Source: Bifidobacterium pseudolongum subsp. globosum
Lineage (GTDB): Bacteria; Actinomycetota; Actinomycetes; Actinomycetales; Bifidobacteriaceae
Direction: 5' to 3'
Length of the DNA stretch: 64,000 bases
NCBI RefSeq assembly: GCF_004155535.1
Contig: NZ_RYUH01000015.1
Location: 57,894-121,893 of the forward strand
Made by a program: the position numbers and the translations under genes. Below the pieces are notes generated by a model, which saw only the letters and a program-made list of their open reading frames with translations, did not search any database and had not been told where the DNA came from. The stretch's first letter is position 1. The number at the start of each line of letters is the position of its first letter. Below are positions 43,403 to 51,474 of this stretch, piece by piece.

Positions 43403-45454
43403 TCATGCGCCGGTGTTCGGCGTGCGCTTCCAGATGGTCAGTGCGCGCGCGGGCATCGGGAACACGCCGTCCGTCCGCACGGCGGCGAATGCCGAGCGCG
43501 CGGGTTCGGCGCTCGTCGAATCGAGCACGCACGTCCAGACCGGCGGCTGCGCGGACTGCGCATCGCCGGGCGTTGCCGGCAGGTCGTCGTGCGCGTCGTC
43601 GGCGTACGCCTGCTCGATCGCGCGGGCGCTGAGCGCGGCGTCGTCATTGCCGGGATTGACCAGTACGGCGGTGTCGTGCACGCGGTACGCCACGGCGTCG
43701 CCCGGCGCGTCGACCGCGATGTGCTCGGCGCTGAACCAGTCCGGGTTCGCGCGGCGCAGTGCGATCAGCGTGCGGTAGAAGTCGAGCAGACCGCCCATGC
43801 GTGCGGCGCGCACCCAGTCGATCTGGTTGACCTCTTTGCCCGAGTCGAACGAATTGTCGTTGCCGTGTTTCGTCTTTCCGTATTCCTCGCCCGAGAGCAT
43901 GAACGGGATGCCCGCGGCGGTGTAGATGATGCCCGCGGCGAGTTTGTTCGCCTCGAGCACGCGCTCCGTCTGCTCACCCGGCTCGGCTTCGTACAGCGCC
44001 TGCAGATCGACGGCGCCGTCTGCGCCGAACATGCTCACGGCCAGCTTGTCCCACAACGTCAAGTCGTCGTGCGCCGAAACATACTGCACGATCTGGCCGG
44101 CGTTGCCTTCGTTCGTCTCCGGCGCACGCCATGCGTCGGCCGCCAGTTCGATGAGCGGCTTGTTCGTGCGCGCGTCGCCGTTCACATAGCCTTTGAGCTC
44201 GCTGTAGAACACATGGCCTTTGATCGCGTCGCGCGTGCGGTCGCAGAAATGGCCGATGCGCGGGTCGAGCAGGCGCAGGCCCTGCTTGTCGGCCAGATCC
44301 GTGCCGGCGAGCGTCGTGGTCGAGGCGGCGGCCCATGGCTCGCCATACATGATGATGTCGCGGCCGCCCGGCAGCGCGTCGAGCGATGCACGGATCGCGT
44401 TCATCGTCGTCACGTCGATCAGGCCCATGAGGTCGAAGCGGAAGCCGTCGATATGGTATTCGCGGGCCCAGTACGTGACCGACTCCACGATGAAGCGGTG
44501 GAACATCTCGCGCTCGGTGGCCATGTCGTCGCCGCAGCCGGAGCCGTTCGACAGCGTGCCGTCCTCGTTGCGCCGCATGAAGTAGCCGGGCACGGTGCGT
44601 TCGAACCAGTTGTCGGCCGAATACATGTGGTTGTAGACCACGTCCATGATCACCTTGAATCCGGCCGCGTGCAGCGACTGGATCATGCGCTTGCATTCGG
44701 TGATGCGCACGGCGCCGTCGTATGGGTCGGTCGAGAACGAGCCTTCCGGCACGTTGTAGTTGAGCGGGTCATAGCCCCAGTTGAACTGGCGTTCGTCGGA
44801 TTCGTCCACCGAACCATAGTCGTAGAACGGCAGCAGCTGCACCGCGGTCACGCCGAGCCGCTTGAGGTAGGCGATGCCCGTCGGGAACTCGCCATCACCG
44901 TCGAGCGAGGTCTGCATGTCGGTGAACGCGAGGTACTTGCCCTGGTGCTCCTTGGGGAAGCCGCCGTGCGGGTTGTTGCTGAAGGAGCCCACGTGGGCCT
45001 CCCACACCATCGTCTCGCCCAGCGGGGTGCTTGGGCGCTTGTCGTCGGCCCAGCCTTCCGGATCGGTGCGCGGCAGATCCACGACCATGCTGCGCCTGCC
45101 GTTGATGCCGGCGGCACGGGCCCATGGGTCGGCCGAGCGGAATGATGTGCCATTGGCGAAGTCGACGATGAAGTCGTAGTACACGCCGTCCAAGTCGCGG
45201 TCGAACATGGCGGTCCATGCGCCGTCGGCCTGCAGCTCCATGGCGGTGGCTTCGATGAGCCGGTCGCCGGTCTGCTGCTGCGAACCGCATGTGAACAGCC
45301 TCAGCGTCACAGCCTTCGCCGAAGGTGCCCAGAGAGCGAACTGGGTGCCGGATTCAGTGACCACGGCACCCAGTTGGCGTTCCAGACACAGCGGGAACGG
45401 TTCTGCGACACCCGGCTCCAGTCCTTCGGACAGAGGCTCGAATGCCTGGATCAT
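43403..45454 (-). CDS. pulA: type I pullulanase (GH13)
   Basis: A 683-residue GH13 enzyme that debranches alpha-1,6 links in maltodextrins from starch, pullulan or glycogen. An N-terminal CBM48-type domain (residues about 30-130) precedes the catalytic barrel. FNWGYDP at 224-230 is the type I pullulanase signature, Asp341 in GFRFDLMG is the nucleophile and Glu372 in MYGEPW the acid. No signal peptide is seen, so it is cytoplasmic and acts on imported dextrins. ATG at 45454 lies 2 nt after the MalG-type permease stop, so it is co-transcribed with the importer. Confidence 0.93.
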   Translation of the reverse strand: MIQAFEPLSEGLEPGVAEPFPLCLERQLGAVVTESGTQFALWAPSAKAVTLRLFTCGSQQQTGDRLIEATAMELQADGAWTAMFDRDLDGVYYDFIVDFANGTSFRSADPWARAAGINGRRSMVVDLPRTDPEGWADDKRPSTPLGETMVWEAHVGSFSNNPHGGFPKEHQGKYLAFTDMQTSLDGDGEFPTGIAYLKRLGVTAVQLLPFYDYGSVDESDERQFNWGYDPLNYNVPEGSFSTDPYDGAVRITECKRMIQSLHAAGFKVIMDVVYNHMYSADNWFERTVPGYFMRRNEDGTLSNGSGCGDDMATEREMFHRFIVESVTYWAREYHIDGFRFDLMGLIDVTTMNAIRASLDALPGGRDIIMYGEPWAAASTTTLAGTDLADKQGLRLLDPRIGHFCDRTRDAIKGHVFYSELKGYVNGDARTNKPLIELAADAWRAPETNEGNAGQIVQYVSAHDDLTLWDKLAVSMFGADGAVDLQALYEAEPGEQTERVLEANKLAAGIIYTAAGIPFMLSGEEYGKTKHGNDNSFDSGKEVNQIDWVRAARMGGLLDFYRTLIALRRANPDWFSAEHIAVDAPGDAVAYRVHDTAVLVNPGNDDAALSARAIEQAYADDAHDDLPATPGDAQSAQPPVWTCVLDSTSAEPARSAFAAVRTDGVFPMPARALTIWKRTPNTGA

Positions 45455-45456
45455 GA

Positions 45457-46353
45457 TTAGCCCTTCACCGCGCCCGACATGGATTCCTGGTAGAAGCGCT
45501 GCATCACGATGAACAGGATCGCGATCGGGATCGAGATGAGCACCGCGGCCGCCGCGAAGCGGCCGAACCAGCTGTTGATGTATTCCTTGTCAAGCATGAG
45601 CCACAGGCCCAGCGAGGCGGTGTAGTTCTCCTGCGTGCGGGCGATGACCTTCGCCATCACGAAGTCGAGCCACGGGGTCAGGAAGCCCACGATCGCCTGG
45701 TACACGATCATCGGGCGGCACATCGGGATGATGATCTTGGTGAACACCTGCCAACGGGTGCAGCCGTCGAGCATCGCCGCTTCGTCGAGCGAGGTGGGGA
45801 TCGTGTCCATGTAGCCCTTCATCACGTAGAAGCCCGCGCCGGTGCCGGCGGAGTACACGAGGATCAGTGCCAGGATCGTCATGCCATCGCTCGTCAGGCC
45901 CATGGCCTTGAGGATGAAGTAGATGGCGACCACGGACATGATGCCCGGGAACATGCCGAGGATCAGCACGAAGTTCATGAACGAACGGCGGCCGCGGAAG
46001 CGCATGCGGCTCATGCAGTACGCCACGGAGAGCACGAAGAACACCGAGATGACGCACACGAAGACCGCGATGATGAACGTGTTCATGAACATGCGCGGGA
46101 AGTTGAGCACCTTCGTTTCGGTGAACAGGCTGATGTAGCTGTCGAGCGAGAACTCCGTGGGGAAGAACGTGTCCTGGTACGGGGCCGTGTTCTTGTTGAA
46201 GCTCTCGAGGAAGATCCACACAATGGGCAGCAGCCAGATGATGCCCAGCACCGTCAGCAACACATAGGTCGCCACGTCGGCCGCAATGCGGCGCTTGCGC
46301 TGGTCATGCAGGAATCCTTGGCTCTGCGGCTTGACTTGAGTGTGTTTACTCAC
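45457..46353 (-). CDS. maltodextrin ABC permease MalG-like
   Basis: A 298-residue CUT1 permease with six membrane segments, the EAA loop DEAAMLDGCTRWQVFTKIII, and the terminal RFYQESMSGAVKG. The long periplasmic loop after the first helix matches MalG. It starts at GTG 46353, which overlaps the MalF-like stop (GTGA), with GAGGAGG upstream. Partner of the MalF-like protein and the MalE-like lipoprotein. Confidence 0.94.
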   Translation of the reverse strand: MSKHTQVKPQSQGFLHDQRKRRIAADVATYVLLTVLGIIWLLPIVWIFLESFNKNTAPYQDTFFPTEFSLDSYISLFTETKVLNFPRMFMNTFIIAVFVCVISVFFVLSVAYCMSRMRFRGRRSFMNFVLILGMFPGIMSVVAIYFILKAMGLTSDGMTILALILVYSAGTGAGFYVMKGYMDTIPTSLDEAAMLDGCTRWQVFTKIIIPMCRPMIVYQAIVGFLTPWLDFVMAKVIARTQENYTASLGLWLMLDKEYINSWFGRFAAAAVLISIPIAILFIVMQRFYQESMSGAVKG

Positions 46354-47753
46354 CGGAATGCCTCCTCGTTCTTGTAGGAACCGCTGCTGCGGTAGGTGAT
46401 CAGCGACACGATGGCCAGAACGATGAACGTCATGATGCCGATGACGGCGCCGAGGTTGTAATCGCTGCGATCAACCGTGAGCTTGTACAGCCATGTGATC
46501 AACAGATCGGTCTTTCCGGCCGAGTCGCCGACCTGGATCGGGTCGCCGCGTGTCAGCAGGTAGATGACGTTGAAGTTGTTCACATTGCCGGTGAAAGTGG
46601 TGATCAGGTACGGGGTGAGCACGAAGATGATGTACGGCATCGTGATCTTCGTGAAGATCTGCCACCAGTTCGCGCCGTCGATCTTGGCCGCCTCATAAAG
46701 CTCGGCCGGGATGTTCTGCAGGATGCCGGTCACCTGCATGATCGTGTAGGGGATGCCGACCCACAGGTTGATCACGATGACCGTGACACGCGCCCATGTG
46801 GCGTCGGTGAAGAACGGCATCGGGCCGTTGATCCAGCCCCACTGCTCGAGGATGCGGTTCACCGCGCCCTGCGGCTGCAGCATCTGGTGCATGACGAGCA
46901 GCGAGACGAACTGCGGCACGGCGATCGACATCGAGAAGACCGCACGCCAGAAGCCCTTGCCACGGGTCGTGTTGCGCTGGATGACCATGGCCAGGAACAG
47001 GCCGAAGAAGAAGTTCAGGAACGTCGCGAAGAACGCCCAGACCAGGGTCCATGTGAGCACCGAGAGGAACAGGCGCCCCGAGACGATGCTGCCGGAGTTC
47101 GAGAACACGGCCTTGAAGTTCTGCAGGCCGACCCAGTCGAAGAGGACCAGGTGGTTGTGGTCGTAGCTCGTGAATGCCATCGAGATCATGAAGATCAGCG
47201 GCAGCACGGTGAAGATCACGATGCCGGCCACAGGCAGGGCGAGCAGCAGGATGTTCGCCTTCGCGTCGAACAGCGTGTGAATGTCATCCATGAACGACGG
47301 CGCGCGGCCGTTCTTGCCGCCGAGGCACTGCGCCTTGTAGGCGGAGCGGATCGCGAGCGACCACCACAGCAGGAACAGCAGGCAGATCACGAGCGTGCAG
47401 ACGCCGTAGAGCAGGATGGTGACCGAGTTGTCACCGGGGGTGTGCACAAGCTTGGCACCCACCCATTCGGTGGATTCCTTGCGCCAGCCGAGCGACGGCA
47501 GCATGGACAGGTTGTGTGCACCCGAGAAAATCATGAATAGGATAAAGCCGACTTCGCCCGCAAGGAACAGCAGACCCTTGACGTACTGCTTATGGACGAT
47601 GTTGCCCAGACCGAAAACCAGGGCCGACAACTTGGTGAAGATGTCGCCTTTTTCGAGCGCTGCCTTGAGTGTATATGGCGAGGGGGCCACATACTCCGCG
47701 CCCAGTTTCCGGCGGCGTTTGAGTTCTCGTTGTGAAAGGGTGACTGTACTCAT
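46350..47753 (-). CDS. maltodextrin ABC permease MalF-like
   Basis: A 467-residue permease, longer than most CUT1 subunits because of an N-terminal part with about three extra membrane segments before the core, as in MalF. The EAA loop is YEAAKIDGANWWQIFTKITM. FTGNVNNFNVIYLLTRGDP is a typical MalF motif. ATG at 47753. It follows the MalE-like gene after 219 bp that contain a hairpin, and overlaps the MalG-like gene. Confidence 0.94.
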   Translation of the reverse strand: MSTVTLSQRELKRRRKLGAEYVAPSPYTLKAALEKGDIFTKLSALVFGLGNIVHKQYVKGLLFLAGEVGFILFMIFSGAHNLSMLPSLGWRKESTEWVGAKLVHTPGDNSVTILLYGVCTLVICLLFLLWWSLAIRSAYKAQCLGGKNGRAPSFMDDIHTLFDAKANILLLALPVAGIVIFTVLPLIFMISMAFTSYDHNHLVLFDWVGLQNFKAVFSNSGSIVSGRLFLSVLTWTLVWAFFATFLNFFFGLFLAMVIQRNTTRGKGFWRAVFSMSIAVPQFVSLLVMHQMLQPQGAVNRILEQWGWINGPMPFFTDATWARVTVIVINLWVGIPYTIMQVTGILQNIPAELYEAAKIDGANWWQIFTKITMPYIIFVLTPYLITTFTGNVNNFNVIYLLTRGDPIQVGDSAGKTDLLITWLYKLTVDRSDYNLGAVIGIMTFIVLAIVSLITYRSSGSYKNEEAFR

Positions 47754-47885
47754 CCCCTACCGCCTCTCTTCTTGTACTAACAGATGATTGTGCCTGCGGT
47801 TCCGGCGGCATTGCACTGGAATGGGGCGTTTGCGCGGCTGTGCGGCAAGCGCCCGGGGGCACGTTGTGGTGACTCCGAACATGAT

Positions 47886-47923
47886 GTGTGCGGAAGGCTC
47901 AGAGTCTCAAACCTTCCGCACAC
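47886..47923 (-). terminator. hairpin after the MalE-like gene
   Basis: GTGTGCGGAAGG and CCTTCCGCACAC form a 12-bp stem with a 14-nt loop downstream of the binding-protein gene. No T-run follows, so it is more likely a partial stop or RNA stabiliser. Confidence 0.65.
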
Positions 47924-47972
47924 TTGAGTTATCGCTGACTAGTATTCACCGGGGTGAATGCCAGGCTCAGAA

Positions 47973-49235
47973 TCATTCAGCGCTCTGAGCGGCAACGTCC
48001 TTGTCGACGCTGTCGATGAAGGCCTGGGTCTTCTCCTTGTAGTTGTCAGCGTTGGTTTCCTTGCTGACGAGCGACTTGCCGAAGGTCTCGGCCGGGGTCC
48101 ACCAAGCGTTCATGGCGGCGATCGTCGGCTGGACAACGGAGGTCTCGGCCAGGGTCTTCTGCTGGGCGGCGACGGCCGGATCTTCCTTCATGCCTTCAAG
48201 ATCGGTGAGGGTCTTGTCTGTCGGGATGATCTGACGCATCTCCCAGTGCTTCTTCTGGGCCTCGGTGGAGCCGAGGAACGCAGCGAACGCGGAAGCGGCC
48301 TCAGGGCTCTTGGCGTTCGGGTTGAAGGCAACGGCCTTGGAGCCGGCGAGGGACTTCATCTGGTAGTCCTTGCCATCGGCCTTGAAGGTAGGCATTGCGG
48401 CTGCGCCGTAGTTGTCGCCCAGGCCTTCCTTGACCTTGGCGGCATCCCAGGAGCCGGAGAAGTAAGCGTCCACGGCGCCCGAGGTCAGGTTCGACAGGCC
48501 GGCGGTGCCGTCGTCGTTGGTGAAGTTCGGGTTGGCCACGAGGTCAACGAGGTACTTCGAGACGGCATCGGCGTTCTCGAACTTGATGCCGGCCTTGGCA
48601 TCGTTGCCGTTTGCACCGAACATGGTCATGCCGGCGCCCAGGTAGAAGGCCGGGATGTACCAGGAGTTCTGCAGCTGGTAGCTGACCTTGCCCTTGGAGA
48701 GCATGGTGTCGAGCGACTTGATGTCGTCCTCGGTGAACTTGGACTTGTTGTAGAACATGAAGTAGGTGTTGCCGGTGTACGGAACGCCGTAGATCTTGCC
48801 GTCGGTGCCGGTCACGGAGTCGATGATCGTCTGATCGTTCTGCTCCTTGACCTGGGCGGCCACGGTGTCGTTCACCGGGGCGATCGCGTTGGCTTCCTGC
48901 AGGGTGCCAAGCTGGTCGTTCGCGAACATGAAGACGTCGGCGGCGGCAGACGGGTCGGTCTGCACGGTCTTGGCCGCGTCGCCTTCGGAGACCACGGAGT
49001 TCTTCCAGGTCACCTTGTACTCAGGGTGAGCCTTCTCGAAGGCCGCTTCCATATCCTTGAGCCAGTCGGCGTCCTCCTGCGGGGACCACACGGTCAGGTT
49101 CACGGACTGGGTCTCAGCAGGGGCGCTCGAGGAAGCGCCGCCGTTGCTGTTGTTGTCATTGCCACCGCAAGCCGCCATCGGAATGAGCATAGCTGCAGCA
49201 GCGGTGATCCCAACCGCCTTCTTCCAATTGATCAT
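47973..49235 (-). CDS. maltodextrin-binding lipoprotein MalE-like
   Basis: A 420-residue binding protein with lipobox PMAAC (Cys23) and a Ser/Asn-rich linker. The fold shows the maltose-binding features VWSPQEDADWLKDMEAAFEK and SGSWDAAKVKEGLGDNYGAA. ATG at 49235 is chosen (6 nt after AAAGG); the adjacent ATG at 49238 is nearly equal. It starts the operon malE-malF-malG-pulA and is transcribed away from the GH13 gene at 49495. Confidence 0.93.
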   Translation of the reverse strand: MINWKKAVGITAAAAMLIPMAACGGNDNNSNGGASSSAPAETQSVNLTVWSPQEDADWLKDMEAAFEKAHPEYKVTWKNSVVSEGDAAKTVQTDPSAAADVFMFANDQLGTLQEANAIAPVNDTVAAQVKEQNDQTIIDSVTGTDGKIYGVPYTGNTYFMFYNKSKFTEDDIKSLDTMLSKGKVSYQLQNSWYIPAFYLGAGMTMFGANGNDAKAGIKFENADAVSKYLVDLVANPNFTNDDGTAGLSNLTSGAVDAYFSGSWDAAKVKEGLGDNYGAAAMPTFKADGKDYQMKSLAGSKAVAFNPNAKSPEAASAFAAFLGSTEAQKKHWEMRQIIPTDKTLTDLEGMKEDPAVAAQQKTLAETSVVQPTIAAMNAWWTPAETFGKSLVSKETNADNYKEKTQAFIDSVDKDVAAQSAE

Positions 49236-49398
49236 CATTGACCTTTCCTTTCCATCAATGCAATCGCATTTTGTCAATCCTCAACGCCACGCGGACATGC
49301 CTCGAACGGCGGCTTTCATGAAAAAGCCCCCGCAGTGAAACACGCCAGGCGATGATGTTGTTCATCACCAATCCGCGCAACGCTTCAGTGGTCTATAC

Positions 49399-49426
49399 TG
49401 TATACCACACCTGCAAACGTTGTCAA
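49399..49426 (-). promoter_or_regulatory. promoter of the MalE-like operon with LacI operator
   Basis: On the minus strand TTGACA (49426-49421) and TATACA (49404-49399) are spaced by 16 bp. The operator-like TGCAAACGTTGTCA (49412-49425 on the plus strand) covers the spacer and the -35 element, so a bound LacI protein would block it. The same site may serve the divergent GH13 gene. Confidence 0.7.
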
Positions 49427-49494
49427 AATTGTCCACCATGTGAGTGTCACTTTTGCGACAAATGAAACACGCTTGCACCGTTAAGGAGCGACTC

Positions 49495-51102
49495 ATGAAT
49501 CAACCGCAACACACCCCCGCGTCCTGGCTTGCCCACGCGGCATTCTATCAGGTGTTCCCCGCGAGTTTCGCCGATTCCGACAATGACGGCATCGGCGACA
49601 TCCAAGGCATCACCGAACACCTCGACTATATACAAGAACTGGGTTGCAACGCGCTGTGGATCAATCCCTGCTTCGCCTCGCCGTTCCGCGACGCCGGCTA
49701 TGACATCAGCGATTACACGCGTGTCGCCGAACGCTACGGCACCAATGAAGACCTCGAGAACCTGTTCGCCGCGGCGCACGCGCGTGGCATGCATGTGCTG
49801 CTCGACCTGGTGCCGGGCCACACGAGCAACGAGCACCCTTGGTTCATTGCGAGCGGCCAGGACAAACCAAACCTCTACACCGACCGCTACATCTGGACCG
49901 ACACGTGGATCTCCGGCGGCGACGGCCTGCCGTTCATCGGCGGCGAAATGCCACGCAATGGCGCGTACATCGTCAATTTCTTCGCGTTCCAGCCCGCGCT
50001 CAACTACGGCTTCGCACATCCTTCACGCCCATGGCAGAACGCCGCGCTCTCCGACCCCGCGATCAATACATGCGACGCCATGCTCGACGTGATGCGCTTC
50101 TGGCTGTCGCGCGGCGCGGACGGCTTCCGTGTGGATATGGCGGACAGTCTGGTCAAAGGGGACGACGCGGGCAAACCCGCCACAATCGCCACATGGCAGT
50201 ACATGTTCGGCCAGATCCGCGGGGAGTTCCCGCAGGCCGCGTTCGTGGCGGAGTGGGGGCGCCCCGAAGAATCGCTGCAGGCCGGATTCGACATGGACTT
50301 CTACCTCGACTGGCGCTGGGACGGCGTGCCGAACGGCTACAACCTGCTGCTGCGCAACACCGACACGCCGCTTGTGCACGACGGCGACAAGAGCTACTTC
50401 AACGCAGACAGCGGCGCGAGCATCCGCCCGTTCCTCGCCGAATACGAGCCGCGCCTGCGCGAAGCCGAGCGCGCGCACGGCTATTTCAACCTGATCACCT
50501 GCAACCACGACACCGCGCGCGTGGCGCCGCGCCTGAGCCCGCGCGAAATCAAGCTCGCCTACGCGACGATGCTGCTGATGCCGGGCGTGCCGTTCATCTA
50601 TTACGGCGACGAGATCGGCATGCGCTACCGCGACCTGCCCACGCACGAAGGCGCCTACACGCGCACCGGCAGCCGCACGCCGATGCAGTGGGACGCCTCG
50701 GCGAACGCCGGCTTCTCCAGCGCCTCGGCCAACGCGCTCTACCTGCCGGTCGACGGCGTGGAGGATGCGCCGACCGTGGCGGGCCAGATGGACGACGGCG
50801 ATTCGCTGTGGCACACCGTGCACGCGGCACTCCAGACGCGCCACGCCACGCCGGCCTTCCACCCGGACGCCGCGTTCGAGACGCTGTTCGCGGCGGACGA
50901 CAAGCGGTCCTTCGTCTTCAAGCGCAGCGCCGAAGGCGTCAGCGCGATCGTCGCCGTCAATCCGGGCCGCGAGACGGAGATCATCGAGCTGCCGGCCGGC
51001 GACGGTTCCGACGCGCGCACGATCACGCTGAAGGTGGGTGAACCCGCCCTCGACGGCACCACGCTCACACTGCCCCCGCAGTCCTTCGCCGTGCTGCAGT
51101 AG
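49495..51102 (+). CDS. GH13 alpha-glucosidase-type enzyme
   Basis: A 535-residue cytoplasmic GH13 enzyme. The barrel shows DSDNDGIGDIQGITEHLDYI, nucleophile Asp214 (GFRVDMAD), acid Glu253 (FVAEWGRP) and His338-Asp339 (CNHDTAR). IYYGDEIGMRYRD is the usual late barrel segment. The lack of extra binding modules suggests a small-substrate alpha-glucosidase or a related transglycosidase. ATG at 49495 follows AAGGAG. It is divergent from the maltodextrin importer and probably degrades its cargo. Exact GH13 subfamily not settled. Confidence 0.9.
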   Translation: MNQPQHTPASWLAHAAFYQVFPASFADSDNDGIGDIQGITEHLDYIQELGCNALWINPCFASPFRDAGYDISDYTRVAERYGTNEDLENLFAAAHARGMHVLLDLVPGHTSNEHPWFIASGQDKPNLYTDRYIWTDTWISGGDGLPFIGGEMPRNGAYIVNFFAFQPALNYGFAHPSRPWQNAALSDPAINTCDAMLDVMRFWLSRGADGFRVDMADSLVKGDDAGKPATIATWQYMFGQIRGEFPQAAFVAEWGRPEESLQAGFDMDFYLDWRWDGVPNGYNLLLRNTDTPLVHDGDKSYFNADSGASIRPFLAEYEPRLREAERAHGYFNLITCNHDTARVAPRLSPREIKLAYATMLLMPGVPFIYYGDEIGMRYRDLPTHEGAYTRTGSRTPMQWDASANAGFSSASANALYLPVDGVEDAPTVAGQMDDGDSLWHTVHAALQTRHATPAFHPDAAFETLFAADDKRSFVFKRSAEGVSAIVAVNPGRETEIIELPAGDGSDARTITLKVGEPALDGTTLTLPPQSFAVLQ

Positions 51103-51129
51103 ATCCAGCCAACCGCACGAACCCATCCC

Positions 51130-51163
51130 AGCCCGCGTGCGCCACCCACGCACGCGGGCTTTT
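51130..51163 (+). terminator. intrinsic terminator of the GH13 gene
   Basis: AGCCCGCGTGCG and CGCACGCGGGCT form a 12-bp stem with a 7-nt loop, followed by TTT. Confidence 0.85.
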
Positions 51164-51173
51164 GCATGCGCCG

Positions 51174-51217
51174 GCATGGGGCCCCGGCACCTGCAATTGG
51201 CCGCCGGGGCCCCATGC
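51174..51217. repeat. 15-bp perfect inverted repeat
   Basis: GCATGGGGCCCCGGC (51174-51188) and its complement (51203-51217) flank a 14-nt loop right after the terminator. The stretch 51103-51474 holds these two hairpins and the malQ promoter but no gene. Confidence 0.7.
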
Positions 51218-51347
51218 AGTGCGTCCACCCCACACCTCCACACATCGCTTTGCCTCTTGCAAACGTGGGAGAACGCAACGCGCCCAGAACACAGTCAGAT
51301 TTCACTATTTCCTTGCTTTTCCAGCTTATTTGCCCGTATCAACTATT

Positions 51348-51376
51348 TTGCAAACGCTTTCACAATGCGGTATACT
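51348..51376 (+). promoter_or_regulatory. malQ promoter with LacI operator
   Basis: TTGCAA (51348-51353) and TATACT (51371-51376) are spaced by 17 bp. The spacer contains an operator-like TGCAAACGCTTTCACA (51349-51364), similar to the site in front of the MalE-like gene. Confidence 0.75.
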
Positions 51377-51474
51377 GAAGCACAATCAGACGCGCGCGGA
51401 GCCAACGATGGCCCACCGCGCACGCCAACCACCCTCTATGTTGACTACTTGCGTATTGCAGGGGAAAGAGAGCA